Assembly (NCBI GenBank): GCA_035656335.1
Contig: DASRSS010000082.1
Span: 1-7,713 of the forward strand
Origin: DASRSS01 sp035656335
GTDB taxonomy: Bacteria > Actinomycetota > Actinomycetes > Mycobacteriales > Jatrophihabitantaceae
Length of the DNA stretch: 7,713 bases
Reading direction: 5' to 3'
Shown: positions 1 to 5,566 of the stretch, piece after piece
How positions within the stretch are numbered: position 1 is the first letter of the stretch
How the letters are laid out: each line of letters opens with the position of its first letter
Notes under the pieces: generated by a model
The model's input: only the letters and a program-made list of their open reading frames with translations
Database searches by the model: none
What the model was told of the DNA's origin: nothing
Position numbers and translations under genes: made by a program

Positions 1-1440
1 GCGGGAGCCGCTACGGCTGCGGCCGCCGCCGGCGGGGCGCTCACCCTGGCGGTCACCGCCGCGGCGCGACCCGCTCCGACCGCCGTCGCGGGACGGCTTC
101 GGGCTACGTCCGCCGAGGTCCTCGATCTCCTCGGCGTCCAGGCCGGCCCGGGTGCGCTGCGCGCGGGGGAGCGTCCCCTTAGCCTCGGCCGGGATGTCGA
201 GCTCGAGGTAGAGGTGCTGCGAGGTCGAATACGTCTCGACCGGCTCGTGGAACGGCAGCTCGAGCTTGTCGCAGACCAGCTTCCAGCGCGGGATGTCGTC
301 CCAGTCCACCAGCGTGATCGCGGTGCCGGACGCGCCGGCGCGCGCGGTGCGGCCGATGCGGTGGACGTAGGTCATCTCGTCCTCGGGCGCCTGGTAGTTG
401 ATCACGTGCGTGATGCCGTCGACGTCCCAGCCGCGGGCCGCAACGTCGGTGGCGATGAGCACGTCGACCTTGCCGGCGCGGAACGCGCGCAACGCCTGCT
501 CGCGGGCGCCCTGGCCGAGGTCGCCGTGCACGGCCGCGGCCGCGAAGCCGCGCTCGATCAGGTCGTCGCACACCTTCTGCGCGGTGCGCTTGGTGCGGGT
601 GAAGATCAGCGTCAGGCCGCGGTTGCGGGCCTGCAGGATCCGGGCGAGCACCTCGACCTTGTCCATCGCGTGCGCGCGGTAGGCGAACTGGTCGATGTGG
701 TCGGTGCGCGGCGTGCCGCTGTGCTCGGCGCGGATCTGGATCGGCTGGTTCAGGAAGCTGCGGGCCAGCGCGACGATCGGGCCCGGCATGGTGGCCGAGA
801 ACAGCATCGTCTGGCGCTGCGCGGGCAGCATCTTGAGGATCTTCTCGATGTCCGGCAGGAAGCCAAGGTCGAGCATCTCGTCGGCCTCGTCCAGCACCAG
901 GATGCGGACGTTCCCGAGGACCAGGTGGCCCTGCTGGGCCAGGTCGAGCAGCCGGCCGGGCGTGCCGACGACGACGTCGACGCCCTTGCGCAGCGCCTCG
1001 ATCTGCGGCTCGTACGCACGGCCGCCGTAGATCGTCACGACCCGCGCGCCGATCTGCTTGCCGGCCGAGCTGAGGTCCGCGGCTACCTGCACCGCGAGCT
1101 CACGGGTCGGGGCGACGACCAGCGCCTGCGGGGCGGCCGCGTCCGCGCCGGGGAGGTTCAGCCGGTTCAGCAGCGGGACGCCGAAGCCCAGCGTCTTGCC
1201 GCTGCCGGTGCGGGCCTGCCCGATCAGGTCGTTGCCGGCGAGCGCGATCGGCAGCGTCATCGCCTGGATGGCGAACGTCTGGACGATGCCGGCGTCGGCG
1301 AGCGCGGCGATGATGCCCGGCTTGATGTCGAAGTCGGCGAATGCCGGGCTGTCCGGAGTGACCGGTGCGCGCGCGGCGAGCGGCTCGGCCTCGGCTTCCG
1401 GGTCGGTGACGGGCAGGTCTGTCGTGGAGTTCTCGGTCAT
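1..1440 (-). CDS. DEAD-box ATP-dependent RNA helicase (RhlE-like), 3' end beyond window
   Basis: ATP-dependent RNA helicase that would unwind RNA duplexes or remodel RNA-protein complexes (ribosome assembly, RNA decay, cold adaptation). From ATG at 1440 the frame stays open for 480 codons to the left edge. Visible motifs: Q-motif Gln59, Walker A ARTGSGKT with Lys82, PTREL at 111-115, DEAD at 184-187, SAT at 215-217, a motif V reading ATDVAARG, and HRIGRTARAG at 360-369. Both RecA-like domains are therefore complete. After about residue 440 the protein becomes an Arg/Gly/Ser-rich basic tail that is cut by the window; such tails are usual in actinobacterial DEAD-box proteins and bind RNA. The Shine-Dalgarno is weak, and I found no clear promoter in the 193-nt divergent gap. 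Gene order with the next three genes resembles M. tuberculosis rhlE (Rv3211), which is the basis of the RhlE-like label; assignment within the family is otherwise uncertain. Confidence 0.95.
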   Translation of the reverse strand, partial: MTENSTTDLPVTDPEAEAEPLAARAPVTPDSPAFADFDIKPGIIAALADAGIVQTFAIQAMTLPIALAGNDLIGQARTGSGKTLGFGVPLLNRLNLPGADAAAPQALVVAPTRELAVQVAADLSSAGKQIGARVVTIYGGRAYEPQIEALRKGVDVVVGTPGRLLDLAQQGHLVLGNVRILVLDEADEMLDLGFLPDIEKILKMLPAQRQTMLFSATMPGPIVALARSFLNQPIQIRAEHSGTPRTDHIDQFAYRAHAMDKVEVLARILQARNRGLTLIFTRTKRTAQKVCDDLIERGFAAAAVHGDLGQGAREQALRAFRAGKVDVLIATDVAARGWDVDGITHVINYQAPEDEMTYVHRIGRTARAGASGTAITLVDWDDIPRWKLVCDKLELPFHEPVETYSTSQHLYLELDIPAEAKGTLPRAQRTRAGLDAEEIEDLGGRSPKPSRDGGRSGSRRGGDRQGERPAGGGRSRSGSR

Positions 1441-1621
1441 GTGCGTCCCGTGCTCAGGTGCGCTGACCGGGAACGAAACTCTTGCGAGCGAATCCTGGCG
1501 GCCTGCTACCCGCAATCGTGCTCGTGGGGGAGGCGTGCAGCTGGGCTCAGTGCGGTCAACGCGCAGATTCATGGTGCTCTTGCTCCTTCAGTCTACCTGC
1601 CGGCCCGTCCGGGCGCGGCGC

Positions 1622-1627
1622 TACCCT
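1622..1627 (+). promoter_or_regulatory. candidate -10 box of a leaderless promoter for the ferritin-like gene
   Basis: TACCCT fits the actinobacterial -10 consensus TANNNT. Only 6 nt (CTGCCG) separate it from the GTG at 1634, so the predicted transcription start falls on the start codon itself. No Shine-Dalgarno precedes that GTG and no good -35 is seen, both consistent with a leaderless transcript. Inference from spacing only. Confidence 0.5.
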
Positions 1628-1633
1628 CTGCCG

Positions 1634-2278
1634 GTGCCCAGTCGTGACGCCCTCGTCGACCTGCTCGCCGGCCTCGCCTACGCCGAGCTGAGCGCGTTCG
1701 ACCGGCTCGCCGAGGACGCCCGGATGGCCCCGACGCTCGCCGGCCGCGTCGAGATGTCGGCCATGGCGGCCGTCGAGATGGGGCACCACCAGCAGCTGAC
1801 CGCGCGCCTGCAGTCCATGGGCGTGGCGCCGGACGTGGCGATGGAGCCGTTCGCCGCCGCGCTGGACACGTACCACGCGCTGACCGCGCCGTCGACGTGG
1901 CTGGAGAGCGTGGTCAAGGCCTATGTCGGGGACGGGATGGCCGCGGATTTCTACCGCGAGGTCGCCGCGTTCGTGGACGAGCCGACCCGCGAGCTGATCC
2001 ACACCGTGCTGTCGGACACCGGCCGCGCCGAGTTCGCCGTCCGCGAGGTGCAGACGGCCGTCGACGCGCAGCCCGGCGTCGCCGACCGGCTCGCGCTGTG
2101 GGCGCGCCGCCTCGTCGGGGAGGCGATCAGCCAGACGCAGCACGTGCTCGCCGACCGTGACGCGCTGATGATGCTGATGATCGAGGGCACCGGCGGGCTG
2201 GCCGGCGTCGGCGAGCTGATCAACCGGGTGACGAGCCGCCACGAGGAGCGCATGAAGGCCCTCGGCCTGGCCAGCTGA
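1634..2278 (+). CDS. ferritin-like di-iron protein, possibly MiaE-type tRNA hydroxylase relative
   Basis: A 214-residue, mostly alpha-helical, probably cytoplasmic protein. Candidate iron ligands form the classic four-helix pattern of carboxylate-bridged di-iron proteins: Glu18, then E48-M-G-H51, then Glu91, then E120-L-I-H123. The two ExxH motifs follow their partner Glu by 30 and 29 residues, as in ferritin-like folds. The position next to an rhlE-like helicase and a DUF3107 gene matches M. tuberculosis Rv3210c, a ferritin-like protein that I recall being linked to the tRNA-(ms2io6A)-hydroxylase group; the actual substrate is unknown. I chose GTG 1634 because it sits just after a -10-like TACCCT. 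The in-frame ATG at 1571 would add 21 residues (an Arg/Cys-containing stretch) with no ribosome binding site. The gene is divergent from the helicase and convergent with the DUF3107 gene, with a hairpin between them. Di-iron fold likely, function tentative. Confidence 0.85.
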   Translation: MPSRDALVDLLAGLAYAELSAFDRLAEDARMAPTLAGRVEMSAMAAVEMGHHQQLTARLQSMGVAPDVAMEPFAAALDTYHALTAPSTWLESVVKAYVGDGMAADFYREVAAFVDEPTRELIHTVLSDTGRAEFAVREVQTAVDAQPGVADRLALWARRLVGEAISQTQHVLADRDALMMLMIEGTGGLAGVGELINRVTSRHEERMKALGLAS

Positions 2279-2307
2279 GCCGAGCGGGCCGCTGCGCCGC
2301 GCTCGGC
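2279..2307. terminator. GC-rich hairpin between convergent genes
   Basis: GCCGAGCG (2279-2286) and CGCTCGGC (2300-2307) form a perfect 8-bp stem with a 13-nt loop. It begins immediately after the TGA of the ferritin-like gene and ends 10 nt before the DUF3107 stop codon. There is no T-run on either side, as is common for actinobacterial terminators. It could serve both convergent transcripts. Confidence 0.55.
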
Positions 2308-2317
2308 GGAACAGGGT

Positions 2318-2545
2318 TCAGCTGGAGACGAAGCCGACGCTGCGGCGGTCGGCCTGGGCGATCTCGACGTACGCGACGAGGTTCGCGGGCACGATGACCC
2401 GGCGGCCCTTCTCGTCGGTCAGCGACAGCTGGCCGTCCACGCTCTTGAGGGCTTCGGCGACGAGCTTCTCGACCTCGTCCGGGGTCTGCGAGCTCTCGAC
2501 CACGATCTCGCGCGGCGTGTGCAGCACGCCGATCTTGACCTCCAC
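2318..2545 (-). CDS. DUF3107 family small protein (TB9.4-like)
   Basis: A 75-residue protein starting VEVKIGVLHTPREIVVES and ending in GFVSS. It is recognised as the actinobacterial DUF3107 family, whose M. tuberculosis member is TB9.4 (Rv3208A). The sequence alternates short hydrophobic beta-type segments with one acidic helix (TPDEVEKLVAEAL), suggesting a compact alpha/beta fold. There is no signal peptide, membrane segment or Cys. Its biochemical role is unknown. The GTG start at 2545 is well supported by AGGAGG six bases upstream. It lies 113 nt downstream of the TetR gene on the same strand, so the two may be co-transcribed, although TAGCGT in the gap could also be an internal -10. Family call strong, function unknown. 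Confidence 0.88.
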   Translation of the reverse strand: MEVKIGVLHTPREIVVESSQTPDEVEKLVAEALKSVDGQLSLTDEKGRRVIVPANLVAYVEIAQADRRSVGFVSS

Positions 2546-2551
2546 GCGGGG

Positions 2552-2557
2552 CCTCCT
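2552..2557 (-). promoter_or_regulatory. Shine-Dalgarno AGGAGG for the DUF3107 gene
   Basis: A perfect AGGAGG on the minus strand, six bases before the GTG at 2545. It decides the start: no other in-frame start candidate near it has a comparable site. Confidence 0.8.
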
Positions 2558-2658
2558 GGTTCGTCTTCGACTGTCCGGCGTCCACGCTAGCCGAGCGGTC
2601 CGGCGAATGCCGCCGCAGCCCCTGCGCCCTGAGCGAACGCCGGGCGGGACGTGAGCGG

Positions 2659-3303
2659 TCAGGCCTCGGACTGGCGGGGGAAGTTCGAGATGCCGCGCCA
2701 GAGCAGCCCTTCGAGCAGCCCGACCGCGTCGGCCTGCGGCACCGGACGCTCGCTGGCCAGCCACCAGCGGGCCGCCACCTGCGCGGCGCCGGTCAGGGCG
2801 GTGGCGAGCAGCTCGGCGGCCGCGCGGTCCAGGCCGGTGTCCACGGCGACGACGTCGGCGACCGCCTGCATCGTCTTCTGCGTGACGCCCTCGACGCGGC
2901 TGCGGACGGACGGCTCGTTGCCGAGATCGGTCTCGAAGATCAACCGGAAGGCGCCGTCCTCGTCGTCGCGGTCGACGAACTCGAAGTACGCGGTGAGCAC
3001 CCCGTGGATGCGCATCCGGTTGTCGTCGGTGCGGGCCAGCGCCTCGTGCACCGCGTCCGACAGCCGCTCGGCCTGGGTGTCCAGCAGCGCGAGGTACAGC
3101 TCGAGCTTGCCGGGGAAGTGCTGGTACAGCACCGGCTTGGAGACGCCGGCGCGCTCGGCGATGTCGTCCATGGCGGCCGCGTGGTAGCCGTTCGCGACGA
3201 AGACCTCCTGCGCCGCGGCCAGCAGCTGCTTGCGCCGCGCCGAGCGAGGCAGCCGGCCGCCCCGCGCAAGGTCGTTCGCGGCGGTGTCGGCACTGCTGGA
3301 CAT
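2659..3303 (-). CDS. TetR-family transcriptional regulator
   Basis: A 214-residue one-component repressor type. The N-terminal DNA-binding domain covers roughly residues 20-70: RRKQLLAAAQEVFVANGYHA as helix 1, then DDIAERAGVSKPVLYQHFPG as the helix-turn-helix (about 46-65) running into KLELYLAL. The alpha-helical C-terminal ligand and dimer domain (about 75-214) includes the segment AFRLIFETDLGNEP; its ligand cannot be read from sequence. ATG 3303 has GAGGAG ten bases upstream. Position beside DUF3107 and near an rhlE-like helicase matches M. tuberculosis Rv3208. A short palindrome at 3357-3370 overlaps a possible -10 for this gene, suggesting autoregulation, and the regulator might also act on the divergent beta-helix gene; both are inference. 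Confidence 0.93.
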   Translation of the reverse strand: MSSSADTAANDLARGGRLPRSARRKQLLAAAQEVFVANGYHAAAMDDIAERAGVSKPVLYQHFPGKLELYLALLDTQAERLSDAVHEALARTDDNRMRIHGVLTAYFEFVDRDDEDGAFRLIFETDLGNEPSVRSRVEGVTQKTMQAVADVVAVDTGLDRAAAELLATALTGAAQVAARWWLASERPVPQADAVGLLEGLLWRGISNFPRQSEA

Positions 3304-3353
3304 CGTGCCCGGTCTCCTCGGCTCGTGGTCCGCACACGCGGCTGGACGCTGCG

Positions 3354-3370
3354 ACTCTACCCGGGGGTAG
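3354..3370. promoter_or_regulatory. candidate tetR -10 overlapped by a palindrome (possible operator)
   Basis: CTACCC-GG-GGGTAG at 3357-3370 is a perfect inverted repeat with 6-nt arms. On the minus strand its outer arm runs into TAGAGT (3359-3354), a TANNNT -10 that would place transcription start about 43 nt before the tetR ATG. An operator over the -10 is the usual layout for TetR autorepression. The arms are short and no good -35 is visible, so this is a lead rather than a proven site. Confidence 0.35.
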
Positions 3371-3453
3371 GACGGCCTGCGGATTCATCGCCGATTCTTA
3401 TCCAGAGGGGGGTGGCCCGCGTGTATACGCGCGAGAACTCTGGGTTTCGTTCC

Positions 3454-3474
3454 ACGGCCGCATCCGGCGGCCGT
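3454..3474 (+). promoter_or_regulatory. stem-loop in the leader of the beta-helix gene
   Basis: ACGGCCGC (3454-3461) pairs perfectly with GCGGCCGT (3467-3474) around the loop ATCCG. The hairpin ends 7 nt before the Shine-Dalgarno GGAGGGG (3482-3488). In RNA it would be very stable and sits where it could affect ribosome access, transcript stability or attenuation. No known riboswitch class is recognised. Confidence 0.45.
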
Positions 3475-3481
3475 CCATCCG

Positions 3482-3488
3482 GGAGGGG
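3482..3488 (+). promoter_or_regulatory. Shine-Dalgarno GGAGGGG of the beta-helix gene
   Basis: GGAGGGG lies eight bases before ATG 3497 and fixes that start. The intervening bases plus the first two of the start codon form the 10-bp palindrome ATGACGTCAT (3489-3498). Confidence 0.75.
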
Positions 3489-3496
3489 ATGACGTC

Positions 3497-4612
3497 ATGC
3501 AGATCGGCACTACCAGAACCCGTGGAGCGGTTGCCGCGGCCGGCGTGCTCGCCGCCGCGGCCGCGATCGTCGCGGCGGGCCTGGCCTCGTCGCAGGCCAG
3601 CACACCCGCCGCCGCCAGCCACCACTGCGTCGCGAACGTGGGCGGCTCCGGCCTCAGCGCGGCAGTCGTGGCACACAACGGTCAGCACATCGCGAACCGA
3701 ACCATCGCCACGCACTGCGACATCGGCATCTACGTCGGCTCGTCCGCGAAGCACGTCCGGATCAGCGGCGTGACGATCACCGGTGCGCACTTCCAGGGCA
3801 TCCTCGCCGAGAACACCTCCGGCCTGTCCGTCAGCAACTCGGTGATCAAGGACAACGGGCTGCACACGCTCAACCCGAAGGCGCCGAAGCTGCCCGGTAG
3901 CGGGGTGCGCTCGTTCGTGGGGCAGTCGTTCGGCATCAGCCTGTTCGGAGTCAGCCACGCGAGGATCAGCGGCAACCACGTCACCGGCAACGGCCGCGGC
4001 GGCATCGGCGTGATGGACAACGGCGCGAACAACCCGGGCACGATCACGCAGAACCCGAAGGCGGCGCTGCGCGGCTCCAGTGACGTCGTGATCACGCACA
4101 ACACGCTGTCGGCCAACTACAACGGCTGCGCGATCGTGGTCGCGACACAGAACCTCGGCGGGCATCTGTCGGGCATGGTCATCCGCCACAACACGATCCG
4201 CGGCGTCGGCATGACCAAGCACGGTCCGGACGTCGGCGGCATCGTGGTCGCGGCCGACCTGCCGAACTCGTCGGTCACGAACGCGGTCGTCAGCGACAAC
4301 AGCGTCGTCCGCTCGTTCGAGGGCGGCGTGATCGTGAACTCCGAGGCGCCCGGCTCGCACACGAACAACATCGCGATCACCGGCAACCAGCTGCGCCGGA
4401 ACAACTTCGGCAAGCAGGAGGCACCGCACACCGCGGGCGTGGTCGTGTTCGCCGCGCCGGCGCCCGGGGCCGCGAACCGGCTCGTCGTCGTCGCCGGCAA
4501 CTCGATCACCGGCCAGTTCTACGGAATCTGGTCCAGCGGATCGAACGCGCTGCACCAGTTCGGCAACCACATCAGCGTCATCGGCCACGGGGTTCGCGTC
4601 TTCCGCGGCTAG
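3497..4612 (+). CDS. secreted right-handed parallel beta-helix repeat protein
   Basis: A 371-residue protein with a Sec-type signal: Arg7 and Arg9, a long Ala/Val-rich hydrophobic core (about 11-31), and likely cleavage after Ala34 (SQA) or Ala40. There is no lipobox and no C-terminal anchor, so it is predicted to be exported. From about residue 60 to the end I count eight or nine parallel beta-helix coils of 22-35 residues, each with an Asn-turn pattern such as ISGVTITGAHFQGI, VVITHNTLSANYNG, VIRHNTIRG or IAITGNQLRRN. This is the fold of pectate lyases, NosD-type and other carbohydrate-active proteins. I cannot point to a catalytic Asp/Lys/Arg set, so enzyme versus binding or structural role is open. 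Cys44 and Cys74 could form a disulfide; Cys211 is the only other Cys. Codon use is like the neighbours. It is divergent from tetR and convergent with the NHEJ polymerase gene, with no evident functional link to either. Confidence 0.88.
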   Translation: MQIGTTRTRGAVAAAGVLAAAAAIVAAGLASSQASTPAAASHHCVANVGGSGLSAAVVAHNGQHIANRTIATHCDIGIYVGSSAKHVRISGVTITGAHFQGILAENTSGLSVSNSVIKDNGLHTLNPKAPKLPGSGVRSFVGQSFGISLFGVSHARISGNHVTGNGRGGIGVMDNGANNPGTITQNPKAALRGSSDVVITHNTLSANYNGCAIVVATQNLGGHLSGMVIRHNTIRGVGMTKHGPDVGGIVVAADLPNSSVTNAVVSDNSVVRSFEGGVIVNSEAPGSHTNNIAITGNQLRRNNFGKQEAPHTAGVVVFAAPAPGAANRLVVVAGNSITGQFYGIWSSGSNALHQFGNHISVIGHGVRVFRG

Positions 4613-4622
4613 TGCACCAGCG

Positions 4623-4668
4623 GGCTGACGCCTGCGCTAGCTCCTCTTGGCCAGCGCAGGCGTCAGCC
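4623..4668. terminator. 16-bp perfect hairpin at the convergent gene ends
   Basis: GGCTGACGCCTGCGCT (4623-4638) and AGCGCAGGCGTCAGCC (4653-4668) are exact reverse complements around a 14-nt loop. It starts 10 nt after the beta-helix stop. The right arm and loop lie inside the last codons of the polymerase gene, and the stop codon of that gene (4639-4637) straddles the end of the left arm. No T-run follows on either strand. Most likely a bidirectional terminator or 3'-end stabiliser. Confidence 0.75.
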
Positions 4669-5566
4669 GCGCGCGGAGGTCGTCGTCCAGCGTCCCGGCG
4701 AACAGGTCGCCGTGCTCGTCGACGCGTTCCAGCACCCGCGCGGAGGTGAACGACAGCGGCTTGCCGGCGGCCACCTCGTCCCAGGTGACCGGCGTCGACA
4801 CGGTCGGCGAGTCCTTGGCGCGCAGTGAGTACGGCGCGACGGTCGTCTTGGCCGGGTTGTTCTGGCTCCAGTCGACGAACACCTTGCCGGGGCGCAGCGA
4901 CTTGGTCATCCGCGACACGACCAGGTCCGGCCGCTGCTGCTCCAGCCGCTCGGCGAGCGTGTGCGCGAACTGGGACGTCAGCTCGGGGTCGTCCACGCTG
5001 ATCGGCGCGCTGACCTGCATGCCCTTCGACCCGGACGTCTTCGCGAACAGCGTCATGCCCTCGTCGGCGAGCATGTCCTTGAGCAGCAGGGCGACCTCGC
5101 AGCACTCGACGATCGAGGCGGGCGCGCCCGGGTCGAGATCGAAGACGATCAGGTCCGTGCGGGGCTTGCGCGCACGCCGCGGGACGAGCCACTGCGGCAC
5201 GTGCAGCTCCAGCGCGGCCAGGTTCGCCAGCCACACCAGCGTGGCCAGCTCCTCGACCACGACGTAGTCGATCGTGTCGCGGTTCTTCGTCGAACCGGGC
5301 ACCGGCAGGTTCACGGTGCGCACCCAGTCCGGCGTGCCGCGCGCCGCGTTCTTCTCGAAGAAGAACTTCTCGTCCACGCCGTTCGGGTACCGCTTCACCG
5401 TCAGCGGGCGGTCGACCACATGGGGCAGCAGCACCGGCGCGATGCGCGAGTAGTAGTCGATCACCTCGCCCTTGGTGAAGCCGGCCGCGGGGTACAGCAC
5501 CTTCTCGAGATTGGACAGCGTCAGGGTCCGGCCCTCGACGTCCACCCGCACGTTGTTGTCGCTCAC
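4637..5566 (-). CDS. ligD: LigD-type NHEJ primase-polymerase (stand-alone PolDom)
   Basis: A 309-residue archaeo-eukaryotic primase-type polymerase that fills or extends DNA ends, preferring ribonucleotides, during Ku-dependent end joining. Visible hallmarks: NLEKVLYP near residue 19; VDRPLTVKRYPNG at about 51; HVPQW with His122; the catalytic pair D143-L-D145; SGSKGMQ at 178-184; and MTKSLRPGKVFVDWSQNNP, with Asp232 as the likely third metal ligand, followed by KTTVAPYSLR. The length is that of the PolDom alone; no ligase or phosphoesterase domain is fused. At position 184 Gln stands where I recall His in the better studied LigD proteins (KGxH). GTG 5566 overlaps the ligase TGA as GTGA, with GAGGAGG ten bases upstream inside the ligase gene, so the two should be translationally coupled. 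The 3' end lies in a 16-bp hairpin. Confidence 0.93.
   Translation of the reverse strand: MSDNNVRVDVEGRTLTLSNLEKVLYPAAGFTKGEVIDYYSRIAPVLLPHVVDRPLTVKRYPNGVDEKFFFEKNAARGTPDWVRTVNLPVPGSTKNRDTIDYVVVEELATLVWLANLAALELHVPQWLVPRRARKPRTDLIVFDLDPGAPASIVECCEVALLLKDMLADEGMTLFAKTSGSKGMQVSAPISVDDPELTSQFAHTLAERLEQQRPDLVVSRMTKSLRPGKVFVDWSQNNPAKTTVAPYSLRAKDSPTVSTPVTWDEVAAGKPLSFTSARVLERVDEHGDLFAGTLDDDLRARLTPALAKRS

Noticed and set aside
1571..1633. ATG 1571 as start of the ferritin-like gene
   Set aside because: No Shine-Dalgarno and an atypical Arg/Cys-containing extension; GTG 1634 follows a well-spaced -10-like box.
1441..1633. Helicase promoter in the divergent gap (TTGACC on the minus strand at 1559-1554)
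   Set aside because: No TANNNT-type -10 lies at suitable spacing, so I cannot support it.
214..1647. Long plus-strand open frame (477 codons)
   Set aside because: Antisense shadow of the DEAD-box helicase; the product is low-complexity Arg/Ala/Asp sequence, while the opposite strand has every helicase motif.
1556..2242. 228-codon minus-strand open frame
   Set aside because: Antisense to the ferritin-like gene, whose sense frame has the di-iron motif set.
2546..2658. Separate promoter for DUF3107 (TAGCGT on the minus strand)
   Set aside because: A -10-like hexamer without a -35 and too close to expectation by chance; co-transcription with tetR is equally likely.
3489..3773. Alternative ATG at 3489 in another frame
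   Set aside because: It abuts the Shine-Dalgarno with no spacing and encodes a Pro/Arg-rich shadow peptide.
3398..4588. 396-codon minus-strand open frame
   Set aside because: Antisense shadow of the beta-helix gene; Asp/Arg/Val-rich with no domain.
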